This document shows, piece after piece, positions 54,427-62,358 of a stretch of DNA of 64,000 bases. The position numbers and the translations under genes were made by a program. Positions within the stretch are counted from its first letter, which is position 1. Each line of letters begins with the position of its first letter. The notes beneath the pieces are model-generated. The model saw only the letters and a program-made list of their open reading frames with translations. It did no database searches and had not been told where the DNA came from. The stretch covers positions 4,154,001 through 4,218,000 of the forward strand of contig NZ_AP026866.1 in the NCBI RefSeq assembly GCF_042849255.1. Reading direction: 5' to 3'. The stretch comes from Oceaniferula spumae. GTDB lineage: Bacteria > Verrucomicrobiota > Verrucomicrobiia > Verrucomicrobiales > Akkermansiaceae.

Positions 54427-55395
54427 ATGGCCTTGAACCGTAGTATTTCCTCAACATGCTTTTCGTGTGCGATCGCAGCCGGTGTGTTATCCCTCGTCTC
54501 CTGCGCCCAGCTGGGTGAGATGGTGGGAGGAAAGGATAAAAAGAAAACTGCCGACGGCGAGAAACCCATGACCGGTCTGGAGGCTTATCAGCGTGCCGGC
54601 GGCAGGGTTGCCGGACTGGCAGGAGTCACCGGTGGAGCTGCCGCGACGGCAAGAGTTTCACCCACGGCCGCCGGTATCACTCCAGATGAGGATATTCACT
54701 GGGCGCCCGAGAATCCGGATGTGCCGATGGGGGGAGGTATGGAGGAACTTTGGAAGCAGCCTGAGAACAAGTCCTGGCACATTAGTTACACCGAGGCGAT
54801 TCGCCACGCGCGCGAGTCAGGAAAGCCGATTTTGATTTGGTTTACCGATTCAGCCCGGAGCCCCCTTTGCCGCGCCCTCAACGATGAGCTTTTTTCAAAC
54901 TCGGGATTTGATAGCTGGGCTGGGCAACGCATCGTACGCTTACGTGTGGATGATCAGATAAAAGCCGATACCAAACACGAAAACGAGTGGACAAAGAAAC
55001 GCAACTACATCGATGGGTTAAAGAAACGTTACAAGGTCCTGGGCCATCCGACCGTGCTCATACTCTCACCACGTGGAGCCGTAGTGGCACAGTACCGTGG
55101 CTACAAAAAAGGCACGCCTGACTACTACTGGGGACGTATCAAAAGTTCCGTGTCGAAAGCCGAAAACGACTATGGAGCATGGCGCGAGAAGCTCGAAAAG
55201 CGAGGCTACCGCTTATGGACGAATCGCAAGGGGCGTAAAACCCTCGCGAAGCTTCATCGATTCAGCTCAGGCAAGGTGACATTGATTGATCCCGATGGAA
55301 AACGAGGAACCACCACATTCAACAAGCTTTCCGACGATGATCAAACTTGGATCATGCAGGAGAAAAAAAAGTATGATGCCCGTCATGGTCGCTAG
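54427..55395 (+). CDS. Secreted thioredoxin-fold lipoprotein with SHD1-like C-terminus
   Basis: 322 residues: lipoprotein signal with lipobox LVSC (Cys26), a linker, a thioredoxin-like domain (ISYTEAIRHARESGKPILIWFTDSARSPLCRALNDELFSN, then KVLGHPTVLILSPRGAVVAQY with the cis-Pro), and a C-terminal SHD1-like beta domain (GYRLWTNRKGRKTLAKLHRF, KVTLIDPDGKR) common in PVC secreted proteins. The active-site position reads SARSPLC, so only one cysteine remains. Diverges from yqgE with 27 bases between starts. Role unknown; could be a thiol oxidase partner or scaffold. Confidence 0.8.
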   Translation: MALNRSISSTCFSCAIAAGVLSLVSCAQLGEMVGGKDKKKTADGEKPMTGLEAYQRAGGRVAGLAGVTGGAAATARVSPTAAGITPDEDIHWAPENPDVPMGGGMEELWKQPENKSWHISYTEAIRHARESGKPILIWFTDSARSPLCRALNDELFSNSGFDSWAGQRIVRLRVDDQIKADTKHENEWTKKRNYIDGLKKRYKVLGHPTVLILSPRGAVVAQYRGYKKGTPDYYWGRIKSSVSKAENDYGAWREKLEKRGYRLWTNRKGRKTLAKLHRFSSGKVTLIDPDGKRGTTTFNKLSDDDQTWIMQEKKKYDARHGR

Positions 55396-55490
55396 ATGCA
55401 TTCGAATGATACAGGTGTATCAATTCTCGGAAATTTCGCTTGCAGTCCTGTTGGAAAGCGATTAGCCATTGCCGCCCTTCAATATGGGAC

Positions 55491-55507
55491 CCACTCAAAT
55501 TGAGTGG
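55491..55507. promoter_or_regulatory. 17-base palindrome upstream of the H1-DksA fusion gene
   Basis: CCACTCAA-A-TTGAGTGG, a perfect inverted repeat (8+1+8), 73 bases before the ATG. Its size and spacing suit a dimeric repressor or activator. It does not match the Zur-type AT-rich box. Confidence 0.5.
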
Positions 55508-55580
55508 ATAGCACTGGTCTAGACGCCAGCAAAAACCTTCAAAAACCTCGAAATTTACCTCTATCCACTTATCACCTGCC

Positions 55581-56387
55581 ATGGCCGCGAAGAAGAAAAC
55601 TGCTAAAAAAACAGTCAAACGTGCTGTTAAAAAAATTGCCAAGAAAGCCGCTAAAAAAGCCACGCCTAAAAAGGCCGCTAAGAAAGCTGTGAAGAAGGCC
55701 ACGAAGAAAGCAGCACCTAAGAAGAAGGTTGCCAAAAAAGCCGCCACTAAAAAGGTAGCTAAGAAAGCAGCAAAAAAGAAGGTAGCTCCCAAAAAGAAAT
55801 CAGCTCCTAAAAAGGCAGCCAAGAAGGCAGCAACTAAAACTGTCAAAGCATCCGCTAAAAAGGCTTCACCCAAGGCTAAGAAAGTCGTCTCTCCTGCCAA
55901 AAAAGCCGCGAAAAAAGCAGCACCGAAGAAAAAAGCTGAACCTGCAGCCCCAGCCAAACCTGTGAAACTGGTAGGCTTCGCTAAAAAGCAGCACCAGCGC
56001 CTTCTCGATCTGCGTGATGGAATTCTCGATGCCATGTATGGTGTCACCCACGATACGCTCAAAAACACCGACGGCATGGAAACCGGCGGAGGTGGAATGC
56101 ACACTGGCGATGCCGGTAGTGATTCATACGACCGTGATTTCGCCCTCAACTTGCTGGCCAAGGAGCAGGACGCCCTCAGCGAGATCGAGCAAGCCATTAC
56201 CCGCGCCGAGCGTGGTGTCTACGGCATCTGTGAGATGTCCGGCGAGAAAATCCCACACGAACGCCTCGAGGCCATCCCATTTGCCCGCTACACAGTAAAG
56301 TGCCAGGCCGAGTGGGAGAAAAGCAACAACGGACGCCACAACAACGGCAAAAGCGAATTCGGCTTCTCGAACGGAGCAATGCGCTAA
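55581..56387 (+). CDS. Histone H1-like lysine/alanine repeat arm fused to DksA/TraR-type domain
   Basis: 268 residues. Residues 1-130 are a low-complexity basic arm made of AAKK/KKAAKK-type repeats with Pro, like eukaryotic H1 and bacterial AlgP/Hc1 tails, expected to bind DNA. Residues 135-268 are a DksA/TraR-type coiled-coil and zinc-finger domain (KKQHQRLLDLRDGILDAMYG, ALNLLAKEQDALSEIEQAITRAERGVYGICEMSGEKIPHERLEAIPFARYTVKCQAE). Only two of the four zinc cysteines are kept: C-x2-S and T-x2-C. DksA binds RNA polymerase's secondary channel; the fusion could tie nucleoid structure to transcription. Directly upstream of rpmG-rpsR, 180 bases apart. Confidence 0.85.
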   Translation: MAAKKKTAKKTVKRAVKKIAKKAAKKATPKKAAKKAVKKATKKAAPKKKVAKKAATKKVAKKAAKKKVAPKKKSAPKKAAKKAATKTVKASAKKASPKAKKVVSPAKKAAKKAAPKKKAEPAAPAKPVKLVGFAKKQHQRLLDLRDGILDAMYGVTHDTLKNTDGMETGGGGMHTGDAGSDSYDRDFALNLLAKEQDALSEIEQAITRAERGVYGICEMSGEKIPHERLEAIPFARYTVKCQAEWEKSNNGRHNNGKSEFGFSNGAMR

Positions 56388-56455
56388 TTCCATGGCTGTG
56401 AAAGCCGTCCCAACTGAGAAATCACAGAAAAATCCGAATTCCATAGATTCTCTGC

Positions 56456-56483
56456 TTGACCATAGGGCGGAAATGCGTAGTTT
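56456..56483 (+). promoter_or_regulatory. Likely sigma70 promoter of rpmG-rpsR
   Basis: TTGACC (56456-56461), 16 bases, then TAGTTT (56478-56483), about 84 bases before the rpmG ATG. Confidence 0.45.
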
Positions 56484-56566
56484 GCGCCTCCCGTCCAGCC
56501 TCGCAGCTGAACTACACGATTCAAGAAACACGAATCAATCATCCGATTTAACACTTTAACAAGATC

Positions 56567-56740
56567 ATGGCCCGCGACATCATCATCCTCGAATGCACAG
56601 AAGCCAAGGCTGAAGGAAAACCCACTTCACGCTACACTTCTACACGCAACAAGAAGAGCCTCAACACCCCAGGTCGTCTGGAGAAGGTGAAATACAATCC
56701 ATTCCTTCGCCGCCGCACCCTGCACCGCGAGCTTCGCTAG
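56567..56740 (+). CDS. rpmG: 50S ribosomal protein L33 (cysteine-poor form)
   Basis: 57 residues, MARDIIILECTEA at the start and GRLEKVKYNPFLRRRTLHRE at the end, the L33 signature. The zinc-binding CxxC pairs of the C+ form are replaced (ECTEA, YNPFL), so it is the C- form that needs no zinc. No Shine-Dalgarno precedes the ATG. rpsR follows after 28 bases, forming an operon under the promoter at 56456. Confidence 0.95.
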   Translation: MARDIIILECTEAKAEGKPTSRYTSTRNKKSLNTPGRLEKVKYNPFLRRRTLHRELR

Positions 56741-56768
56741 TCCGTAGGTCACTCAACATCTCAATATC

Positions 56769-57020
56769 ATGTCCTCAATATCTACTCCTAAGAACAAGGA
56801 ACGCCGCATCGCATTCTGGAAGGCTAACCGCCCCATGCCGCACCGCCGTCATGACATCCCAGAAGCTGAGGTGGACTACAAGAACGTTGACCTGCTCAAC
56901 AAGTTCACCACCGAGACTGGCAAGATTCTTCCACGTCGTGTGACTGGCGTTTCCGCCAAGCTTCACCGCAAGATCACCCGTGAGATCAAGCGTGCCCGCG
57001 CATGCAACCTCATTGGTTAA
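56769..57020 (+). CDS. rpsR: 30S ribosomal protein S18
   Basis: 83 residues, with VDYKNVDLLNKFTTETGKILPRRVTGVSAKLHRKITREIKRARACNLI as the diagnostic core. The N-terminal Cys pair of zinc-binding S18 forms is absent. Usually rpsR sits with rpsF and rplI; here it pairs with rpmG. A terminator follows. Confidence 0.96.
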   Translation: MSSISTPKNKERRIAFWKANRPMPHRRHDIPEAEVDYKNVDLLNKFTTETGKILPRRVTGVSAKLHRKITREIKRARACNLIG

Positions 57021-57048
57021 TTCAAGGCTCCGCAGCCTGATACTTTTC

Positions 57049-57083
57049 AAGCCTGTCCGATGATACCGGGCAGGCTTTTTTGT
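57049..57083 (+). terminator. Intrinsic terminator of rpmG-rpsR
   Basis: AAGCCTG and CAGGCTT pair with an inner GG/CC pairing (TCC..CGG) and are followed by TTTTG. It begins 28 bases after the rpsR stop and precedes folE2 by 30 bases. Confidence 0.88.
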
Positions 57084-57112
57084 TCTCTATTTTCATTCCC
57101 TCACTCTGATTC

Positions 57113-57898
57113 ATGAAGGAACTCAAGGATACTCAAAACGAATTCGACGATCGTAATATCGCCATCGACCGGGTCGGCGTAAAAGCCCTGCGCTTTCCGC
57201 TGCAAGTTCGTAATAAAGACGGCAGCACCCAGCGCACCGTTGCCACCACCGCTCTCGCCGTAGATCTGCCGCACCATTTCAAGGGCACTCATATGAGCCG
57301 CTTTGTGGAAGTATTGAACTCCCACGGAAACTGCTTGGACGTTCGCGAGATGAACGCCATCCCCAATGAGCTTCTCGGCCGTTTGGAAGCCCGTAAAGCA
57401 CATGTTGAGTTCCGTTTTCCCTTCTTCCGCACCAAGGAAGCCCCGGTCACCAAGATGCCCGGAGTCATGGACTACGAGGTGATTTTTGAATCGGAGGCTG
57501 ATGTCGATGGCAACACGGATTTCATTCTCACCGTCATCGTCAACGTCGCAACTCTCTGCCCATGTTCCAAGGCGATCAGCGAGCGCGGTGCCCACAACCA
57601 GCGAGGCACGGTGACTTATGCGGTTCGTTTCAAGGAGGCGATCTGGATCGAGGACCTGATCGACCTGGTGGAGTCTTCAGCCAGTTGTGAACTCTACAGT
57701 CTGCTGAAGCGCCCGGATGAAAAATCGGTCACCGAATCAGCCTATGATAATCCGGTATTTGTAGAGGATCTCGTGCGGAATATCGCCGCTCGCTCAAATG
57801 CCCAGGAGAATATCACATGGTATCGAGTCGAGGCCGAGAACCACGAGTCTATCCACAATCACAACGCATACGCGGTGGTTGAAAAGGCTTCAGAGTAG
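57113..57898 (+). CDS. folE2: GTP cyclohydrolase FolE2 (type IB)
   Basis: 261 residues, the FolE2 family length, giving 7,8-dihydroneopterin triphosphate for folate. Signature pieces: IDRVGVKALRFPLQV, HFKGTHMSRFVEVLN, TLCPCSKAISERGAHNQRG (metal-binding Cys and catalytic region) and ENHESIHNHNAYAVV. FolE2 replaces the zinc-dependent FolE and can work with Mn or Fe. The hairpin repeat copy 2 follows its stop. Confidence 0.93.
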   Translation: MKELKDTQNEFDDRNIAIDRVGVKALRFPLQVRNKDGSTQRTVATTALAVDLPHHFKGTHMSRFVEVLNSHGNCLDVREMNAIPNELLGRLEARKAHVEFRFPFFRTKEAPVTKMPGVMDYEVIFESEADVDGNTDFILTVIVNVATLCPCSKAISERGAHNQRGTVTYAVRFKEAIWIEDLIDLVESSASCELYSLLKRPDEKSVTESAYDNPVFVEDLVRNIAARSNAQENITWYRVEAENHESIHNHNAYAVVEKASE

Positions 57899-57900
57899 CA

Positions 57901-57928
57901 GGGCGATTTTACAAGTTGTCGGCAACCC
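57901..57928 (+). repeat. Post-stop hairpin repeat, copy 2
   Basis: Aligned with the element after obgE (46461-46488) without gaps. Eight of 28 positions differ, all transitions. The arms GGCGATTT and AAGTTGTC no longer pair as DNA but pair fully as RNA with three G-U pairs. Starts two bases after the folE2 stop. Confidence 0.6.
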
Positions 57929-57951
57929 GAGGAGTAATCTATCTTATTTCC

Positions 57952-58374
57952 ATGCCTGACGATGATCAATATCTGCGCCGACCTTATCTAACGCTTCCCG
58001 GAGTCACCGGCATGCCTAACCTGCGAGAAATCATCGCACAGATGCCGGATGAAAATAAGCATCGCTTTGAGTCGTCCGGGGAATTTATCCGTCGTTTAGC
58101 TCATAGAGTGACCAAGTGGCGTGAGGGCTTGGCCGTGGATGAGGAGCCCGCAATTTTTGCCCTCATGAGCAATGGTGACGCCGTCGAGGTCCACACCCTC
58201 GGTGAGGACGGGCATTCCAGCGTTGTGGTAGAGGGTAATCTTAATGGCTCCTCATGCATGTTCATCAGCCATCAATCGAGTTTTCAGGTCGTCTGCTACA
58301 CCAGAAAAACCGAGGTGGAAAAGCCGAAACGTAAGATCGGTTTCTACGTCGGCGGGGAGGAAATCGAAGCCTGA
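57952..58374 (+). CDS. Hypothetical protein, 140 aa
   Basis: ATG 57952 (MPDDDQYLRRPYLTLPGVTG) is chosen; the frame extends 12 codons upstream into the post-stop hairpin region of folE2, which speaks against the longer start. The protein looks soluble, with a helical N-terminal half (MPNLREIIAQMPDENKHRFESSGEFIRRLAHRVTKWREGL) and a beta-rich C-terminal half. No family recognised. Stops one base before the end of the convergent CHAP gene. Confidence 0.65.
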   Translation: MPDDDQYLRRPYLTLPGVTGMPNLREIIAQMPDENKHRFESSGEFIRRLAHRVTKWREGLAVDEEPAIFALMSNGDAVEVHTLGEDGHSSVVVEGNLNGSSCMFISHQSSFQVVCYTRKTEVEKPKRKIGFYVGGEEIEA

Positions 58375-59034
58375 CTAGCTGTCGTGTGAGCCGTCATGCT
58401 CATGTGAGGTATGCACCCGAGCTGTGGAAAGGCGTAGCCAACCGGCGGGCTCCTTTTGGCCGGTGATTCTCCAGCCGTTGTTTCTCCATTCCAGCTGCAT
58501 TTGTGCCCGTGGCTGGTCCTCCATGTTTTGTTGCACGACTTCGACAACATCCCCATCAACCTTCGAAATTAACGCGATATGTCCACGTTTGCCTTCAATG
58601 AAAACCAAGAGGTCTCCCGCTTCAGGTTTGTGTGCATGATTGTTTTTATACTGAACGAGGCCTAGTGCGGGGTTAATCGCGCCGTGAGCGATTTCGGGAT
58701 TAAAATAGTTTTTGGCGTAGCCTGGGTCATATGGCATGCGATAGTTGAATCCCACATCGTAGAAGCGGCGGACAAATTCAGTGCTCTGCCACTTTTCTCC
58801 ATAACAATACCCATCCTTTGCCGTGCTCTTGCCACGTATTGCGGGAGGTTCGCTGTCGTATGCATAGACAGCGATGCCTTGTTCTCGTTCTACCACTTTA
58901 CCTACACCTGAGGGAATCGTCACCATGGGAGTTTGCAGAGCGGGCGGCTCCTCGATCGTGAAGAGTGCCAGTAGAGGAACTAACGAGAACGGTATCAGGA
59001 GTATAAGCCCGAATATAATCGTTTGTTTGATCAC
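58375..59034 (-). CDS. Membrane-anchored CHAP-domain amidase/peptidase
   Basis: 219 residues from a GTG start. One N-terminal membrane helix (IIFGLILLIPFSLVPLLALF), then a CHAP domain: Cys77 in GYCYGEKWQSTEFVRRFY as nucleophile, GDLLVFIEG, and His152 in RGHIALISKVDGDVVEVVQQN. CHAP enzymes cleave peptidoglycan cross-bridges or glutathionylspermidine-type amides. The C-terminus is His/Asp/Ser-rich (SHEHDGSHDS). A small palindrome lies ten bases before its start. Confidence 0.8.
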   Translation of the reverse strand: MIKQTIIFGLILLIPFSLVPLLALFTIEEPPALQTPMVTIPSGVGKVVEREQGIAVYAYDSEPPAIRGKSTAKDGYCYGEKWQSTEFVRRFYDVGFNYRMPYDPGYAKNYFNPEIAHGAINPALGLVQYKNNHAHKPEAGDLLVFIEGKRGHIALISKVDGDVVEVVQQNMEDQPRAQMQLEWRNNGWRITGQKEPAGWLRLSTARVHTSHEHDGSHDS

Positions 59035-59043
59035 CGGCCGAGG

Positions 59044-59058
59044 CTAACATCCTGTTAG
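59044..59058. promoter_or_regulatory. CTAACA-TCC-TGTTAG inverted repeat between divergent genes
   Basis: A 6-bp stem with a 3-base loop, ten bases before the CHAP gene's GTG and 180 bases before the secretion ATPase ATG. Could be an operator or leader hairpin; no further evidence. Confidence 0.35.
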
Positions 59059-59241
59059 TGTGAATTCAAGCGGAAAAATTACGAGAAAGCGTAATATGCC
59101 ATAATGTTAATTATTATGGATATCTGTATTAAATATTTTCACAAGCACTATCTGACCATTTCACGATGACAGGCATCATTTTGTCGATTTATAGACAGAG
59201 TATTGCCTTTCTGGCGTTAAAGGGGATAGTGATCACCCAAT

Positions 59242-60951
59242 ATGACTGACCTACTTATCGCCCCAGCCCGAGACAGTGGCTGCGAGGACTTAGATGCCCT
59301 TGCAGATGTCGTGAAGAATGCCGCCGAACAGCAGCGTTCACCCGTAGACGACGTGCTCGATTCGGGTTCTGTCGATGAGGAACCCTATCTACGTGGCCTT
59401 GCCGAGAAAACCGGCATGGAGTGGGTTGCTGAAATCCCAGAGTTTACCGATGTTGAGCCATTACGGCGTGTTTGTGGTCCGCGAGTTGCCCTAGCACACC
59501 GCCTGCTTCCCATGGCCTTGGAAGGAGACGATGAAGAAGCACCCAAGGATCTGGTGCTGTTGACCTACGATCCTCTGAATCTCGTCGCCCGCCAGGCAGC
59601 GACTCAGCAGATCCAAGTGCCGATCGTTTGGAAAATGGCCTCTCGCCGTCGCATTCACGATTCACTGAGAAAATTATACGGTGTAGGCGCCGATACGTTT
59701 GAGCAAATTCTCGAAGGCCGTGATCTCGACTTCGATAATCTCGAAACATCTGACGAGGCCAATATCATTGATGCGGATGAGGACGAGGAGGCCAGCGTGG
59801 TCAAGTTCGTCAACCAGATCATTCGCGAGGCGTTACAACAGAGCGCGACCGATATTCACGTGGAGCCTCTCCATGACAATCTTCGTATCCGCTACCGGAT
59901 CGATGGCCTGTTAGTGGATGTCACCGTGCCGGACAATATCAAGGCCTTGCAAAGTTCTGTGATCGCTCGTCTGAAGATCATGTCCCACCTTGACATCGCT
60001 GAGCGACGTCTGCCACAGGATGGTCGTATCAACCTACAGTTCGAGGGAGCTACCATCGACGTTCGTGTCGCCACCGTGCCCACCGTGGAAGGGGAGAGCG
60101 TCAGTCTGCGTCTGCTGAACCAAGAGAAGTTCACCATCGCCCGTCTGGGGATGGAGCCCTTTGTGCTGAAGAAAATCGAGCAGCTCATCAAACTTTCTAA
60201 CGGCATCGTTCTCATCACCGGCCCTACCGGTTCAGGTAAGTCCACGAGTCTCTATTCGTTCCTCAGTGAGGTGAACTCACCTGACACTCGCATTGTGACC
60301 ATTGAGGATCCGGTGGAAAACAAACTACCTGGCGTCATGCAGATCGCGGTGAAGTCTGACATTGGGTTGACCTTTGCCAGCGGACTGCGGTCGATTCTTC
60401 GTGCCGACCCTAACATCGTGATGATCGGGGAAATTCGTGACTTGGAAACGGCGGAAATTGCGATCCGAGCTTCACTCACGGGTCACTTGGTGTTCAGTAC
60501 CCTGCATACCAATGATGCCTTGGGTGGTATCAGCCGATTGACTGACATGGGTGTGGAGCCATTCTTAGTTTCCGCGTCTGTGCGAGCCTTCCTCGCTCAG
60601 CGACTCGTTCGTCGACTTTGCCCGCACTGTAAGACACCACATGACCTCACCGATCTCCAACGCAGGGAGTTGGCGATTCCTGCACAAATCCAAGGTCAGT
60701 GTTACGATGCCAAAGGCTGTGACAAGTGTCGAAATACTGGTTTCAGAGGACGTCTTGCCATTTACGAAGTCGCATTGATCACGGAACCGATGCAGGATTT
60801 GATCGTCAAAGGCGCTGACAACCGCGTGCTCATGGAGCAGGCGTTCAAGGACGGTTACGTTCCCATGCGCGAGTATGGTTGGTATAAGGTGATGTCAGGA
60901 GAAACCACACTGGAAGAAGTCATCTCAGTGACCAGCTCAGAGCTTGTCTAG
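59242..60951 (+). CDS. Type II/IV secretion ATPase (GspE/PilB family)
   Basis: 569 residues. Full GspE/PilB layout: N-terminal MshEN-like domain (about 1-150), then ATPase core with Walker A GPTGSGKST (about 326-334), Asp box TRIVTIEDPVE, Walker B NIVMIGEIRD, His box STLHTNDA and the C-terminal tetracysteine zinc site CPHC ... CDKC. Powers pilus or pseudopilus assembly. The GspF/PilC-type gene follows after 33 bases. The Verru_Chthon protein A at 30 kb is a likely substrate of such a system. Confidence 0.94.
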   Translation: MTDLLIAPARDSGCEDLDALADVVKNAAEQQRSPVDDVLDSGSVDEEPYLRGLAEKTGMEWVAEIPEFTDVEPLRRVCGPRVALAHRLLPMALEGDDEEAPKDLVLLTYDPLNLVARQAATQQIQVPIVWKMASRRRIHDSLRKLYGVGADTFEQILEGRDLDFDNLETSDEANIIDADEDEEASVVKFVNQIIREALQQSATDIHVEPLHDNLRIRYRIDGLLVDVTVPDNIKALQSSVIARLKIMSHLDIAERRLPQDGRINLQFEGATIDVRVATVPTVEGESVSLRLLNQEKFTIARLGMEPFVLKKIEQLIKLSNGIVLITGPTGSGKSTSLYSFLSEVNSPDTRIVTIEDPVENKLPGVMQIAVKSDIGLTFASGLRSILRADPNIVMIGEIRDLETAEIAIRASLTGHLVFSTLHTNDALGGISRLTDMGVEPFLVSASVRAFLAQRLVRRLCPHCKTPHDLTDLQRRELAIPAQIQGQCYDAKGCDKCRNTGFRGRLAIYEVALITEPMQDLIVKGADNRVLMEQAFKDGYVPMREYGWYKVMSGETTLEEVISVTSSELV

Positions 60952-60984
60952 AAATCGAACGAGTAGAGAATTAGCGAATCAGGC

Positions 60985-62301
60985 ATGGCAGTTTTCACAT
61001 ACAAGGCACTCGGTAAAGATGGTGCTGTTTCCAATGGCGAGATCACCGCGTCTGATCGGCCCGAAGCAATCAAGGTGCTGAGTAAACGTGGTCTTCAACC
61101 GGTTAATCTGACGGCCACATCCATCGTTCAACCGAAACCGAAGGCCAAGAAAGAGGAGAAGCACTCCAAGGTGGCCGCTGAAAAAACTCCGGTCAACGGA
61201 GCCAAGGCCGAACCCAAACAGGGCAAAGCTCCCGCGCGTGATGCCAATGGCTTGCTCAAGTTGAAGCGCGCCGAAGTGGTGATGTTCACCGAGGAGCTTA
61301 GCGAGATGCTAGGTGCAGGACTTCAGCTCGAACCAGCTCTGAAATCGATGGAGAACCGAGAGGAGTTAGGCTCGCTCAAGGATGTGTCTCGCGATGTTCG
61401 CCAGCTAGTGCGCGATGGTAGCAGTTTTTCCCTCGCCCTGCGCAAAGTCAGCGATAGCTTTGGCCCGCTCTACTGCAGTCTCGCCGCCGCCGGTGAGGCC
61501 TCCGGTGCGCTCGATACCATTCTCAAACGTCAGGCGCACTACCTGAAGACTCTGCAAGAACTTCAAAGCAAAGTGACCCTCGCCCTGATCTATCCTGCCT
61601 TCCTAGTTCTTGCCGGTATTGGTGTGGGCGTCATCTTTGTTACCAAGCTGATTCCCCAACTGACCGATCTTATTTCCAGTACTCCTGGCGGAAAAATTCC
61701 CCTCGGGGCCAAGATCCTCATCAACACCAGTGAGTTTTTCCAACAATGGTGGCTGGTCATGCTATTGACCTTGGTGGGTGCTGCTCTGGTTTTCAAAGCA
61801 TGGAAAGATGCCGAGTCTAATCGCCTGACCTGGGATCAGACCAAACTCAAGTTGCCTCTGATAGGCGCGGTGATTGAGAGTCGGTTCTATGTTCAGTTTT
61901 TGGAAACTCTCGCCAATCTTGTGGGCAACGGGTTGCCCCTCCTTCGCTCGTTAGAACTTTCGCGAGATGCCACTCAGAACCTTCACATTCGAGGCCATAT
62001 GGACCGAGTGATCGAGATGGTGGGTGATGGTCGGTCCTTCTCCCGCTCGTTAATCAGCACCGGAATCTTCCCGCCTTTGCTCATCGACATGGTATCCGTC
62101 GGTGAAAAAACGGGTAAGCTGGACAAATCTCTGCGCCGTGCTGCGGAACGTTACGACTCCGAGCTGAACAAATCTCTCTCCCGAGTGATGGAGTTGATCA
62201 TGCCCGTGGTGTTAGTTGTCATGGCTTTGCTTATCGGCACCATGGCCTACCTCATGATCACCGCCATCTTCCAGACGATTGATAACTTGGGCGGCAGATA
62301 G
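60985..62301 (+). CDS. Type II/IV secretion inner-membrane platform protein (GspF/PilC family)
   Basis: 438 residues with two T2SSF domains, about 95-220 and 300-425, each with FTEELSEMLGAGLQLEPALKSM- and FLETLANLVGNGLPLLRSLEL-type starts, and three membrane helices (LALIYPAFLVLAGIGVGVIF, WWLVMLLTLVGAALVF, IMPVVLVVMALLIGTMAYLM). Residues 45-95 form a Lys/Ala/Glu/Pro-rich spacer. Follows the ATPase gene on the same strand. Confidence 0.94.
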   Translation: MAVFTYKALGKDGAVSNGEITASDRPEAIKVLSKRGLQPVNLTATSIVQPKPKAKKEEKHSKVAAEKTPVNGAKAEPKQGKAPARDANGLLKLKRAEVVMFTEELSEMLGAGLQLEPALKSMENREELGSLKDVSRDVRQLVRDGSSFSLALRKVSDSFGPLYCSLAAAGEASGALDTILKRQAHYLKTLQELQSKVTLALIYPAFLVLAGIGVGVIFVTKLIPQLTDLISSTPGGKIPLGAKILINTSEFFQQWWLVMLLTLVGAALVFKAWKDAESNRLTWDQTKLKLPLIGAVIESRFYVQFLETLANLVGNGLPLLRSLELSRDATQNLHIRGHMDRVIEMVGDGRSFSRSLISTGIFPPLLIDMVSVGEKTGKLDKSLRRAAERYDSELNKSLSRVMELIMPVVLVVMALLIGTMAYLMITAIFQTIDNLGGR

Positions 62302-62358
62302 ATTACCAATGTGATTGAACGAAGCATCCGGCTTGATTCATCGGCTTTGCCTTCTAGC

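Noticed and set aside
55352..56197. Long antisense frame (281 codons) over the H1-like repeats, rich in Ala/Phe/Leu
   Set aside because: It is the mirror of the Lys/Ala repeats on the plus strand: AAG and GCC repeats read backwards give CTT and GGC, i.e. hydrophobic codons. The plus-strand frame has the DksA domain and is clearly the gene.
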